From: Acidimicrobiales bacterium mtb01
GTDB lineage: Bacteria > Actinomycetota > Acidimicrobiia > Acidimicrobiales > Ilumatobacteraceae
Reading direction: 5' to 3'
Assembly: GCA_004379135.1 (NCBI GenBank)
Contig: NBNI01000007.1
Location: 297,501 to 361,500, forward strand
Length of the DNA stretch: 64,000 bases
Shown: in pieces, positions 27,489 to 36,055 of the stretch
Position numbering within the stretch: position 1 is the stretch's first letter
Layout of the letters: each line of letters starts with the position of its first letter
Position numbers and translations under genes: made by a program
The notes under the pieces: generated by a model
The model's input: only the letters and a program-made list of their open reading frames with translations
Told to the model about the DNA's origin: nothing
Databases searched by the model: none

Positions 27489-27509
27489 CGACGGGTGAGG
27501 GGCCCGTCG
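27489..27509 (+). other. Leader stem-loop of the surface-protein mRNA
   Basis: CGACGGG (27489-27495) pairs with CCCGTCG (27503-27509) around a 7-nt loop. Counting from the -10 element, it would sit at the very 5' end of the transcript, before the GGAGGGGGAG ribosome-binding site. A role in mRNA stability is inferred. Confidence 0.5.
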
Positions 27510-27523
27510 CTGGAGGGGGAGAC

Positions 27524-28165
27524 ATGTTGCGAGGGACTCGAGTCGTCCTGGCGTCGGCCGTCATGGCCATCGGATTGTTGGCCGGAGCATCCGGCGTTTC
27601 AGCCGATCACGCGGGGGAGACCGCCACATCCGAGACCACCGAGGGTCTGACCGACGGTCAGACGATCACCATTTCGGTGGCCAACATGAAGATGCCGGGC
27701 ATGAACACGGCACAGATCATGATGGCCAACACCTGGCCGGTGAAGGGACCCGAAGCGTTCAACCTGGCCGAGTTCGGCGACGCGCCGACCGTCACCATCA
27801 ATCCTGACGGCACCGGCACGTTCGACTACGCGGTGAAGCTCGACCACGGCACGTTCAACTGCCTGGAGATTCAGTGCCACGTCGTGATCTTCCAGGGCAT
27901 GGGTTTCGATTCGTACACCGCGGGTCTGCCGGTGTCGTTCGCCGATCCGGCCGCTGCCACCACACCGCCCACCGAGGCTCCGGCCGCGACGGAAGCGCCG
28001 GCTGCGTCCGAGGCTCCGACCGCTGTCGACGCGGCGGCTCCCGAGGAAGAAGCGTCGGGTGACGACTCGGGCGGCGGTTCGGCCGGCATCATCATCGCGA
28101 TCGTGGCGGCGGTCGTCGTGATCGGTGGCGGTGGAGCAGTGCTCGCCAAGCGCCGCAAGGGCTGA
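27524..28165 (+). CDS. Surface protein with neocarzinostatin-like domain and C-terminal anchor
   Basis: A 213-residue exported protein. A signal peptide (to about residue 27, ending SGVSADHA) is followed by a beta domain starting LTDGQTITISVANMKMPGM and ending with CLEIQCHVVIFQGMGF...GLPVSFAD, about residues 39-146. That is the layout and cysteine spacing of neocarzinostatin-type domains, which bind planar ligands. Then comes an Ala/Thr/Pro/Glu-rich linker and a single membrane helix (IIIAIVAAVVVIGGGGAVLA) with a basic tail. No LPxTG-like motif is visible. The operator in its promoter ties it to the IclR regulon, suggesting ligand capture at the surface; that is inference. Confidence 0.75.
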   Translation: MLRGTRVVLASAVMAIGLLAGASGVSADHAGETATSETTEGLTDGQTITISVANMKMPGMNTAQIMMANTWPVKGPEAFNLAEFGDAPTVTINPDGTGTFDYAVKLDHGTFNCLEIQCHVVIFQGMGFDSYTAGLPVSFADPAAATTPPTEAPAATEAPAASEAPTAVDAAAPEEEASGDDSGGGSAGIIIAIVAAVVVIGGGGAVLAKRRKG

Positions 28166-28170
28166 GCGTC

Positions 28171-29568
28171 CTGCGCGCACGTTCGTTCGTCGTCGGACTC
28201 GTCGCCGGCACCATGTTGGTGTCGTGCGGCGGGTCCGATGGTTCTTCATCCGAGACAGTCGCATCGTCGGATGCATCGACGGGGTCGTCGCCTGAATCGT
28301 CGGCGCCGGCGGACACCGACGCACCGACCACGACCGCGGCCGCAATGCCGCCAGCCACGCGCGAATGGCTGGTTCAGTTCGGCACCGGAGGGTCCGATGT
28401 CCTGCTCGGTGTCACGCCGGCCGCCAACGGCGACGTCTGGATCTCCGGGCACACCGATTCGTTCGTTCTCGAAGCGCCCGATCTCTACGGCGGAACGGCG
28501 TCGTCGGGTCTGCTCGACGCGCTCGTGCTTCGCGTCGATGCGGCGGGCAAGGTATTGCTCCCGGTGCAATTCGGGACGACCGAAGCCGACGCATTGCTCG
28601 GTTCGGCGACCACGGCCGAGGACGGCGTGGCGGTCATCGGCTACTCGAAGGGCGAGTTCGCGACCACCAACTACGGCATCAACGACATGATCGTGGCCAA
28701 GTTGACCTCGCAAGGCGCCGAGGAATGGCACGCCCAACTCGGCGGCCCCGACTGGGATCGCGGTTATTCGGTGGCGGTGGCCGACGACGGGTCGGTGTTC
28801 GTCGGCGGTTACACGTTCGGCGGTATCGCGGAGAACTTCGGCGGAGCCGGCCAGGGCAATCACGACGCGGTCGTGGCCAAGTTGTCGCCGACTGGCGAGA
28901 TCCTGTGGGTCGCCTCGGTCGGAACCCCCGACGTCGAATGGGGACAGTCGCTGGCGCTCGACGCCGAAGGCGGCGTCGTGATCGTGGGGTACACGCAAGG
29001 CGCCTGGAATGGTGACAACGCCGGCGCCCGCGACTATTTCGTCGCGCGCATCGCGCCCGACGGAACACTCGACTGGATCGTCCAGGGAGGAAGCGAGCTC
29101 GACGACTGGTTGCAGGGCGTCGCCATCGCGTCCGACGGAACCATCTGGGCCGGCGGATTCACGGCCGGTGCCGAGGGCAGTCTGGGCGGCACCGACATGT
29201 TCCTGGTTCGGGTGTCGCCGACCGGCGAATTGCTCGGAGAAGCGCGACTCGGCACCGACGGCGACGATCGCATATTCGGACTCGTGCCGACCGACGACGG
29301 CGACGTGTACGTGTCGGGAACGGTCAGTGGTTCGTTCAACGGCGGAACGTGGGCCGGCAAGAAGGACGTCGTCGTGGCTCGACTCGGTCCCGACGGAACG
29401 GTTCGCTGGAGCGATCAGTTCGGCGGTGACGTCGACGACGACGCGTACGGACTCGCCGGCGTCGATGGTCGATTGATCGCGGTTGGGGTGACCGCCGGTC
29501 TGATCGATTCGTCGGTCTCGTCGTACGGCGGGCCGACCGACGGTTGGATGGTCTCGTACCGACTCTGA
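28171..29568 (+). CDS. Beta-propeller (SBBP-like) lipoprotein
   Basis: A 465-residue lipoprotein if read from CTG at 28171. Repeats of about 50-60 residues with DGxVxVxGxT and W..Q.G..... patterns indicate a beta-propeller of the SBBP kind (for example GDVWISGHTDS, GSVFVGGYTFG, GDVYVSGTVSG). The only ATG (28213) leaves just three residues before the lipobox Cys. Starting at CTG gives a full signal peptide: basic LRARS, a hydrophobic core, then LVSC. No ATG, GTG or TTG suits that frame between the previous stop (28163-28165) and 28213, so a CTG start is the best reading. Probably an outer-surface binding or structural protein, co-transcribed with the preceding gene. Confidence 0.75.
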   Translation: MRARSFVVGLVAGTMLVSCGGSDGSSSETVASSDASTGSSPESSAPADTDAPTTTAAAMPPATREWLVQFGTGGSDVLLGVTPAANGDVWISGHTDSFVLEAPDLYGGTASSGLLDALVLRVDAAGKVLLPVQFGTTEADALLGSATTAEDGVAVIGYSKGEFATTNYGINDMIVAKLTSQGAEEWHAQLGGPDWDRGYSVAVADDGSVFVGGYTFGGIAENFGGAGQGNHDAVVAKLSPTGEILWVASVGTPDVEWGQSLALDAEGGVVIVGYTQGAWNGDNAGARDYFVARIAPDGTLDWIVQGGSELDDWLQGVAIASDGTIWAGGFTAGAEGSLGGTDMFLVRVSPTGELLGEARLGTDGDDRIFGLVPTDDGDVYVSGTVSGSFNGGTWAGKKDVVVARLGPDGTVRWSDQFGGDVDDDAYGLAGVDGRLIAVGVTAGLIDSSVSSYGGPTDGWMVSYRL

Positions 29569-29584
29569 CGATTCAGACCGTCAG
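29565..29584. terminator. Short hairpin between convergent genes (possible weak bidirectional terminator)
   Basis: CTGACG (29565-29570) pairs with CGTCAG (29579-29584) around an 8-nt loop and covers both stop codons. The stem is only 6 bp and there is no T-run, so the call is tentative. Confidence 0.35.
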
Positions 29585-31171
29585 CGACTCGCACAACTGC
29601 CACGGACGCCCATCGACGAGATCGGTGTTGCGGCTGATTCGTCGATTCAGCGAGCGAATCGGATGGACATCGGATGTGACCGTGCCGCGAGCCCGCGCGA
29701 TGTCGGGCAGGTTGATGGTTCCGTCGAACGGCCGTTGGCGTTCGGGAGCCCACAACGTGAAGTCGGCTGGCAGCGAGATGACGACGTTCTCGGGTCCGGC
29801 CGCCACGAGGTTCACGCGGTTCTCGGCGGCGCGTTCGGGCAGGCACAACTCGACGTCCCAGGCTTCGCCTCCCGGTGCCCACGGCACCGCGATCACATCG
29901 GCGGCGGCCAGGGCGGCCAGACGCGGAACCTCGGGATAGAGAACGTCGTCTCCGACGACGATCGCGAGACGCCCGAACGACGTGTCGAGAGTGCGCACCG
30001 AGTCGCCGAGGCGCTCGGCCCACGCATGTCGCGCCACTCGGTGGATCTGAGGTTGGTGCAGCACGACTCCGGACGCCGCGATCGCGACTCCGCAATGGCT
30101 CGTACCGTCGTCGCTGGAATGACGGCGCGACGACACGACGATCGCTTCGGTGCCGGCGAGTGCGCGCGTGATCGATTCGGTCGGCACGCCATCGAGAGCG
30201 AGCTCGGGCAGGACGATCAGGGTCGAGCCGTTTCTGGCGAGCGACTCGATCTCGCCGATGTCGGCGGTGGCGCTGGCTCGGATGCGGTCGGCGCGGCGGT
30301 GATCGTCGGCGACCGGGGTGGGTCGGGCCAGGGCCGAATACACCGAGGGTCGACGGTTGTGGCGCAGGTCGGTTCCGTCGGGACGGGGCCGGCCGCACAG
30401 CGACAGATCGGCGTCGGCCACGACCACGGCCTCGTCGTCGCGCGGACCCTGGGCCACCACCACGCCGTCGGGTCGCACGATCTGGCTCTCACCGGCACCG
30501 CGCAGCATCGCCGGCGGAACACCCATGTTCTGCGCGAACTCGGCCAACCGATCGGGTGGCAACAACGGGCCGATCTTGCAACAGGCCACCAACCAGGCGC
30601 GGTTCTCGGCGGCCCGAACGGGGATGTGGGTGGACGCCTCGTCGAGAGCGAACGAATTGAGCGAATTGAGGAGCACGTTGGCTCCGCGCACGGCGAGCGT
30701 TCGCGGGACCTCGGGCACCACCCCGTCCATGCACGCGTAGGTGCCGAGACGCGCGAAACCGGCGTCGATGACCTCGGCCGGACGATCCGCGGGCGACAAA
30801 TAGATGCCTTCTGCTCCCATGAGCACCGTCTTGTCGTTGGCGGCGACGAGTCGCCCCGACGGATCGACGAGAAGGTTGGTGTTGGTCACTCGTCCGGCCT
30901 CTCGGCGAATCGTGCAGTTGAACTGGATCCACATGGAATGACGGCGGGCCAGGGCCCCGATGCGTTCGGTCCATGCCGACTCGAGATCGATCGCGACCTC
31001 CCAGCAGTGCTCGGCCGAGTCGTAGATCGACAGGTGGTTGCCGAACTCGGGCAGGACGAGAACCGTCGGTTTAGCCCGGGCCGCTTCGTCGATCATGCGC
31101 AGAGCAGTGTCGAGGTTCTCGTCGACGTCGCAACCGGTGGCGTACTGCGCGGCGGCCAGGCGAACGATCAT
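29573..31171 (-). CDS. Tandem nitrilase-superfamily protein, second domain degenerate
   Basis: A 532-residue protein made of two carbon-nitrogen hydrolase domains. The first has the full catalytic triad: Glu42 (LPEFG), Lys114 (NDKTVL) and Cys147 (YACMDGVVPEVPR). The second keeps LPELALDG, but the lysine region reads QIHRVARH and the cysteine position reads VVGDDVLYPEVPR, so the nucleophile is Asp rather than Cys. That half is probably structural or regulatory. ATG at 31171 overlaps the HMG-CoA lyase stop as ATGA. It should hydrolyse an amide, carbamoyl or nitrile group in the cytoplasm, fitting removal of ring nitrogen. Confidence 0.88.
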   Translation of the reverse strand: MIVRLAAAQYATGCDVDENLDTALRMIDEAARAKPTVLVLPEFGNHLSIYDSAEHCWEVAIDLESAWTERIGALARRHSMWIQFNCTIRREAGRVTNTNLLVDPSGRLVAANDKTVLMGAEGIYLSPADRPAEVIDAGFARLGTYACMDGVVPEVPRTLAVRGANVLLNSLNSFALDEASTHIPVRAAENRAWLVACCKIGPLLPPDRLAEFAQNMGVPPAMLRGAGESQIVRPDGVVVAQGPRDDEAVVVADADLSLCGRPRPDGTDLRHNRRPSVYSALARPTPVADDHRRADRIRASATADIGEIESLARNGSTLIVLPELALDGVPTESITRALAGTEAIVVSSRRHSSDDGTSHCGVAIAASGVVLHQPQIHRVARHAWAERLGDSVRTLDTSFGRLAIVVGDDVLYPEVPRLAALAAADVIAVPWAPGGEAWDVELCLPERAAENRVNLVAAGPENVVISLPADFTLWAPERQRPFDGTINLPDIARARGTVTSDVHPIRSLNRRISRNTDLVDGRPWQLCESLTV

Positions 31172-32103
31172 GGCGGTGGGAAGTTCCCGGCCCGCGACAC
31201 CAGGGCGGGCGTGGAATGGCCGATCACCGACTGCAACCACGGCACCGATGCGATCAACGCGTCGAGATCGATGCCGGTGGAACAGCCCATGCGGTGGAGC
31301 ATGTAGAGCACGTCCTCGGTGGGAACGTTGCCGGTGGCGTTCGGTGCGAACGGGCAGCCGCCGATGCCGCCGAGCGACGCGTCGAAGGCGCGCACTCCTT
31401 CGCCCACCGCGGCCGCGATGTTGGCCAGTCCGGTGTTGCGCGTGTTGTGGAAGTGGCAGCGGAGGTCGAGATCGGGATCGAGATCACGCACCGCGGCCAC
31501 ACCGCGAATCACGTCGGTGGGCGCGGCGACGCCGATGGAGTCGGCCAGCGCGAACTCGTCGGGTCGCACCTGAAGGATCGCTCGTGCGACCTCGCGAAGT
31601 CGATCGGCGGGCAGCTCGCCTTCGAACGGACAGCCGAATGCGGCGGCGAGGGTGACGGTGGTGCGCAATCCGTGCGAGCGAGCGCGTTCGCCGACCTGAT
31701 GCCAGACATCGACGAGTTCGGTGGTGGTGCGGCCCTGATTGCGCGTGGCGTAGGTGTCGGTGCTGACGACCACGACGTTGATCTCGTCGACACCGGCTTC
31801 GATCGCGCCGTCGAGTCCGCGGGCGTTCAGGACCAGGCCGGCGAGCGAGACCGCGGTCCGATCGGGGAGCGCTCCGGGAGCGTTCAACGCGGCCATGACC
31901 TCGAGGCCGTCGGCCATCTGGGGCACGCGCTTGGGGTTCACGAACGACACCACCTCGGCCCGGCGGACACCGGCCGCGACCAAGCGCTGCACGAGTTCGA
32001 CCTTGTGGGCAGTGGAGACGATGACGTCCTCGGACTGCAGGCCGTCGCGAGCCGCGACATCGACGAGTGAGATGTCGAGTTCGCGGGTGTCGGACGTGCT
32101 CAC
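31168..32103 (-). CDS. Hydroxymethylglutaryl-CoA lyase family protein
   Basis: A 311-residue HMG-CoA lyase-type TIM barrel. Blocks: DISLVDVAARDGLQSE (residues 9-24; catalytic RDGLQ), VVSFVNPKRVPQMAD (53-67), CHFHNTRNTGLANI (metal histidines near 216-218), and GGIGGCPFAPNATGNVPTED near 245-264 with the active cysteine. Substrates are 3-hydroxy-3-methylglutaryl-CoA or similar 3-hydroxy-acyl-CoA thioesters, giving acetyl-CoA plus a keto acid. The start is GTG at 32103. It heads a two-gene leftward operon divergent from the CaiB operon, with operator E between them. Confidence 0.93.
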   Translation of the reverse strand: MSTSDTRELDISLVDVAARDGLQSEDVIVSTAHKVELVQRLVAAGVRRAEVVSFVNPKRVPQMADGLEVMAALNAPGALPDRTAVSLAGLVLNARGLDGAIEAGVDEINVVVVSTDTYATRNQGRTTTELVDVWHQVGERARSHGLRTTVTLAAAFGCPFEGELPADRLREVARAILQVRPDEFALADSIGVAAPTDVIRGVAAVRDLDPDLDLRCHFHNTRNTGLANIAAAVGEGVRAFDASLGGIGGCPFAPNATGNVPTEDVLYMLHRMGCSTGIDLDALIASVPWLQSVIGHSTPALVSRAGNFPPP

Positions 32104-32153
32104 GGGTGTCGATTCTTGCCCGGTGGCGGTGCCGGTGGGCTACGCTCTCAATG

Positions 32154-32180
32154 GTAACGCTGTTCCGCTGAGCGAAACAG
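32154..32180. promoter_or_regulatory. IclR-type operator E between divergent operons
   Basis: Core GTAAC-GCT-GTTCC (32154-32166) overlaps an inverted repeat CTGTTCC-N7-GAAACAG (32160-32180), the same double arrangement as operator B. A -10-like TACGCT (32141-32146) precedes it by 7 nt in the rightward direction. The core end is 39 bp before the CaiB start. Confidence 0.72.
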
Positions 32181-32204
32181 CGATCGGGGAGGGGATGCTG
32201 GCAG

Positions 32205-33395
32205 ATGGCGGCCTTGGACGACATCCGCGTAGTCGAGATGGGCCAGTTGCTGGCCGGACCGTTCTGCGGTCAATTGCTCGCCGACTTCGGCGCCGACGTC
32301 ATCAAGATCGAGCCGCCCAAGGTGGGCGATCCCATGCGCGAGTGGGGCCGTGAGAAGGCCGAGGGCTATTCGCTGTGGTGGCCGGTCGTCGCGCGCGGGA
32401 AGCGTTCGGTCACCCTCGATCTGCGCACGGCCGACGGGCAGCGAATCGCGCGCGAGCTCATCGGCAAAGCCGACGTCCTCATCGAGAACTTCCGCCCCGG
32501 AACCATCGAGAAGTGGGGTCTCGATCCCGAGACGCTGCGGCGTGACAACCCGCGACTCATCGTCGTGCGCGTGTCGGGCTACGGCCAGACCGGGCCGTAC
32601 TCCGATCGTCCGGGCTACGGAGCGATCGGAGAGGCGATGGGCGGTATCCGTGCGGTGATCGGCGAACCCGACCGTCCACCGGCCCGCGCCGGTATTTCGC
32701 TCGGCGACACGATGGCGGCCACGTTCGCCTGTGTCGGCGCGCTGGTCGCGTTGCACGTTCGCGAGCGCACGGGTCGCGGACAGGTGGTCGACTCGGCTCT
32801 GTACGAGGCGGTTCTCGGCATCATGGAATCGCTGATCCCCGAATACGTGATCGCCGACTACGTGCGTCCGCGCACCGGATCGATGATCCCCAACGTGGCG
32901 CCGGCCAACGCCTATCCCACCAAGGACGGCAAGGAGCATCTCATCTCCGGCAACCAGGACACCGTGTGGCGCCGTCTGGCGGTGGCGATGGGTCGCCCCG
33001 AGTGGGGCGAGGACGAACGCTTCGCCACGCACGGGGCCCGCGGACGCAATCAGATCGAACTCGATCGCCTCATCGCCGAGTGGAGCAAGACCCTGACGGC
33101 CGAGGACCTCGAGGCGGTGCTCAACGAGCATGCGGTTCCGAACGGACGCATCTACACGGCGCCCGACATGCTGGCCGACGCCCATTTCAAGGCGCGCGAG
33201 GCGATCGTGACGCTCATGCATCCGAAGTTGGGTGAGTTCCCGATGCAGAACGTCGTGCCGAAGTTGAGTGACACGCCGGGTCGCGTTCGGTGGGTCGGGC
33301 CCGAACTCGGCCAGCACACCGAGGAAGTCCTGCGCGAAGTGCTCGCCTACGACGACGCGACGCTCCGCGACTTGCGCGGCCGCGAGGTCATCTGA
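32205..33395 (+). CDS. CaiB/BaiF family III CoA-transferase (second)
   Basis: A 396-residue family III CoA-transferase. It shows IRVVEMGQLLAGPFCGQLLADFGADVIKIE at the N-terminus (residues about 6-35), ENFRPGTIEKWGLDPE near 91-106, and GISLGDTMAATFA around 163-175, where the catalytic aspartate is expected. It is clearly diverged from the CaiB protein at 11691, so the two probably serve different acids. ATG at 32205 is preceded by GGGGAGGGG with 8-10 bp spacing. It is the first gene of a nine-gene operon. Confidence 0.92.
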   Translation: MAALDDIRVVEMGQLLAGPFCGQLLADFGADVIKIEPPKVGDPMREWGREKAEGYSLWWPVVARGKRSVTLDLRTADGQRIARELIGKADVLIENFRPGTIEKWGLDPETLRRDNPRLIVVRVSGYGQTGPYSDRPGYGAIGEAMGGIRAVIGEPDRPPARAGISLGDTMAATFACVGALVALHVRERTGRGQVVDSALYEAVLGIMESLIPEYVIADYVRPRTGSMIPNVAPANAYPTKDGKEHLISGNQDTVWRRLAVAMGRPEWGEDERFATHGARGRNQIELDRLIAEWSKTLTAEDLEAVLNEHAVPNGRIYTAPDMLADAHFKAREAIVTLMHPKLGEFPMQNVVPKLSDTPGRVRWVGPELGQHTEEVLREVLAYDDATLRDLRGREVI

Positions 33396-34153
33396 TGGCG
33401 AAGTACGAACCCCACGTGGTGGGCCCGCGGGCCCGCTTCGGAGTCATCATTCCGAGCACCAACACGACCGTCGAACAGGACCTCACGTGGGTGCACCCCG
33501 ACGGAGTCTCGTTCCACTACGGGCGCATGTACATCGAGAACCCGGGCATCGACTCGAACGAGAAGTTCTCCGAATTGATCCTGCAGATCCGCGCGTCGAT
33601 CACCACCGCGGTGCGCGACGTGATCACCTGCAAACCGTCGTACATGCTCATGGGGATGTCGGCCGAGACGTTCTGGGGCGGCGTGGCCGGCAATACGGCG
33701 TTCGAGCAGCGCATCTCCGATCAGACCGGCGGGTTGCGCGTGAGCACCGGCGCGGCGTCGTGCCGGGCCGCCCTCGAGAAGTTCGGCGCCAAGCGCATCG
33801 CGGTGTTCAGCCCGTATCAACCCATCGCCGACGAGCAAGTGGGCTCGTACTTCCGCGAAGCCGGATTCGACGTGCGGGCCATCACCGGGCTGCGCTGCGC
33901 GACCGCCACCGCCATCGCCGAAGTGGGTGCGGCCCAGATCGCCGACACCGTGTCGGCCATCGACTCGCCCGAAGTCGACGCGATCGTCCAGGTCGGAACG
34001 AATCTGTCGTTCGTCCACCAGGCGGCCGCCCTCGAACGCGAGCTGGGCAAGCCGGTCGTGGCGATCAACATGGCCACTCTCTGGCACGCGTTGCGCGCCA
34101 ACGACATCGACGATCGCTTCAGCGGTTTCGGCCGGTTGTTGGAAGAGTTCTGA
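33395..34153 (+). CDS. AMDase/maleate isomerase-like protein without active-site cysteines (1)
   Basis: A 252-residue member of the arylmalonate decarboxylase/maleate isomerase group of the Asp/Glu racemase superfamily. It opens with GVIIPSTNTTVEQD (residues 16-29). The two catalytic positions of the superfamily read MGMSAETFW (86-94) and VGTNLS (200-205), with no cysteine at either. Characterised maleate isomerases need both and AMDase needs the second, so the chemistry must differ or the protein is non-catalytic. ATG at 33395 shares a base with the CaiB stop. A paralogue with the same unusual motifs lies at 39368. Action on a maleate-like diacid is inferred from the fold. Confidence 0.82.
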   Translation: MAKYEPHVVGPRARFGVIIPSTNTTVEQDLTWVHPDGVSFHYGRMYIENPGIDSNEKFSELILQIRASITTAVRDVITCKPSYMLMGMSAETFWGGVAGNTAFEQRISDQTGGLRVSTGAASCRAALEKFGAKRIAVFSPYQPIADEQVGSYFREAGFDVRAITGLRCATATAIAEVGAAQIADTVSAIDSPEVDAIVQVGTNLSFVHQAAALERELGKPVVAINMATLWHALRANDIDDRFSGFGRLLEEF

Positions 34154-35415
34154 TGGACGCGCTGCGCCGGTACGACGGATCGCTCGACGATCTGACGCCG
34201 GTGCGCACCGAGCGCCTCGACCGAGTGGTCGTCGCCGGGGGTGGACCGAGCGGTCTGGTGGCCGCACTCGCCCTGGCTCGCGAAGGCGTTCCGGTCACGG
34301 TTCTGGAGAAGGGCGCCGAACTGGCGGCCGAATCCCGGGCATCGACGCTCCATCCGCCCACCCTCGAGATCCTGGCCTCGCTCGGAGTCATCGAGCCGAT
34401 CCTCCAACGCGGTCTGAAGGCACCGCGCACCCAGTTCCGCGATCGGCGGCACGGTCCGGTGGCCACGTTCGATCTCTCGCATCTCGACGCCGAGACGACG
34501 TTCCCGTATCGCATCCAACTCGAGCAGAACAAGGTGGCCGCGATCGTCGCCGACCACATTCGCGAGGGTCACCGCCGCGGCGACTGGGACTGCGAGATCC
34601 GCATGGATCACCGTGTGCACGGCGTGCGCGCCTTGGGTGATTCGGCGGTCACGGTGGTGGTCGGCACCGCCGAGGGCATCGTCGACATCGAATGCCCGTG
34701 GGTCATCGCCGCCGACGGCGCGCATTCGGCGGTTCGCCGCACGGCTGGTGTCCCGATGCACGAGGACGTGTATCCCGAGAAGTTCCTCGTGGTCTCCATC
34801 GCCGACGAGTTGACGGCGATCTTTCCCGACATCGAGAACGTCAACTACGTGGCCGACCCCGAACAGTGGCTCGTGCTCCTGCGCACGCCCGACCACTGGC
34901 GCATCCTCTTTCCCTTGGCGCCCGACCATCCGCACCCCGAAGGCGAAGCGTCGCCCACGCTGGTGGCCGAGTGCATGCGCGGAATCACCGGTGACGATCG
35001 TCCGTGGAAGGTTCTCGCGACCTCGGTGTACACGGTGAAGCGGGCGGTGGTCGACTCCATGCGGCGCGGGCGACTGCTCATCATCGGAGACGCGGCGCAT
35101 CAGAATTCGCCGCTCGGCGGGATGGGCATGAACTCGGGTGTCCAGGACGCTCTCTCGGCCGGTCGTCGGCTGGCCGAGGTGTGGCGTGGCGGATCGGAAA
35201 GCGTTCTCGACGAGTTCGATCGACTGCGGCGCGAAGTAGCCGTGCAGTACGTGCAGGCCGACAGCCACGCCAACTGGCTCGTGCTGCGCGAACCCGACCC
35301 GGTGAAGCGGGCCGCGATGCACGCCGACCTCGCCGCGGCGGCCGCCGATCCCGAACGCCACCGTGAGCGCGTGCGCCGCACCGCGATGCTCGACGCAGTC
35401 AGGAGCCACTTGTGA
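34153..35415 (+). CDS. FAD-dependent monooxygenase (PHBH/PheA-like)
   Basis: A 420-residue class A flavoprotein monooxygenase. The FAD Rossmann motif VVVAGGGPSGLVAALALAREG covers residues about 25-45, the DG motif IAADGAHSAVRR about 184-195, and the GD motif LLIIGDAAHQNSPLGGMGMNSG about 308-329. It should hydroxylate an aromatic or heteroaromatic ring using NAD(P)H and O2. ATG at 34153 shares a base with the previous stop. In this operon a pyrrole-like or other ring fragment is a reasonable substrate, but nothing in the sequence fixes it. Confidence 0.92.
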   Translation: MDALRRYDGSLDDLTPVRTERLDRVVVAGGGPSGLVAALALAREGVPVTVLEKGAELAAESRASTLHPPTLEILASLGVIEPILQRGLKAPRTQFRDRRHGPVATFDLSHLDAETTFPYRIQLEQNKVAAIVADHIREGHRRGDWDCEIRMDHRVHGVRALGDSAVTVVVGTAEGIVDIECPWVIAADGAHSAVRRTAGVPMHEDVYPEKFLVVSIADELTAIFPDIENVNYVADPEQWLVLLRTPDHWRILFPLAPDHPHPEGEASPTLVAECMRGITGDDRPWKVLATSVYTVKRAVVDSMRRGRLLIIGDAAHQNSPLGGMGMNSGVQDALSAGRRLAEVWRGGSESVLDEFDRLRREVAVQYVQADSHANWLVLREPDPVKRAAMHADLAAAAADPERHRERVRRTAMLDAVRSHL

Positions 35416-35425
35416 GGATGTCGTC

Positions 35426-36055
35426 ATGAGCGATCTGCAAGCCGATTACCTGCAGGCCGGATTCGGAACCCGTCTCGGCTGGGGTTCGCGACCCGCGGTG
35501 CTCGTCGTCGACATGTGTCGCGCCTACGTCGACGACAAGGCCCCGCTGTACGCGGCCGCCGCGGCCGATGCGTACCGCAACGCCGATCGCCTCGCCGGCG
35601 TCGCCCGACGCCAAGGTCTGCCGGTCGTGTTCACCCGCGTCGAATACGCCGCCGGCGGGGTCGACGGGGGTCACTTCTTCCGCAAGGTCCCGGCCCTGCG
35701 GTGTTTCGAAGCCGGCAATCCGCTGGCCGAGTTCACCGACCTCGTGCGTCCGGAACCCGGTGACGTGATCGTCACCAAGCAGTACGCGTCGGCTTTCTTC
35801 GGCACGTCGCTCGCCGCCACGCTCAACGCGTCGGGTGTCGACACCGTCGTGATCGCCGGTGTGTCGACCAGCGGATGTGTGCGGGCATCGGCTCTCGATG
35901 CGCTGCAGAACGGATTCGTTCCGATCGTGGTGGCCGACGCCTGCGCCGATCGCGACCCGCGGCCGCACGACGCCAACCTGTTCGACTTGCAGGCCAAGTA
36001 CGCCGACGTGGTGACGATGGACGATGCGCTCGCGCATCTGGGAGGAGCGCGATGA
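35426..36055 (+). CDS. Isochorismatase-family amidohydrolase (maleamate amidase-like)
   Basis: A 209-residue cysteine hydrolase with its triad intact: Asp29 (LVVDMCRAY), Lys118 (VTKQYASAFFGT) and Cys151 (AGVSTSGCVRASALDA). The size and the long YAAGGVDGGHFFRKVPAL insert match N-carbamoylsarcosine amidase and maleamate amidohydrolase (NicF) types. ATG at 35426 lies 10 bp after the previous stop. Beside two maleate-isomerase-like proteins, it suggests hydrolysis of a maleamate-like half-amide, as in nicotinate breakdown. The substrate is inferred. Confidence 0.88.
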   Translation: MSDLQADYLQAGFGTRLGWGSRPAVLVVDMCRAYVDDKAPLYAAAAADAYRNADRLAGVARRQGLPVVFTRVEYAAGGVDGGHFFRKVPALRCFEAGNPLAEFTDLVRPEPGDVIVTKQYASAFFGTSLAATLNASGVDTVVIAGVSTSGCVRASALDALQNGFVPIVVADACADRDPRPHDANLFDLQAKYADVVTMDDALAHLGGAR

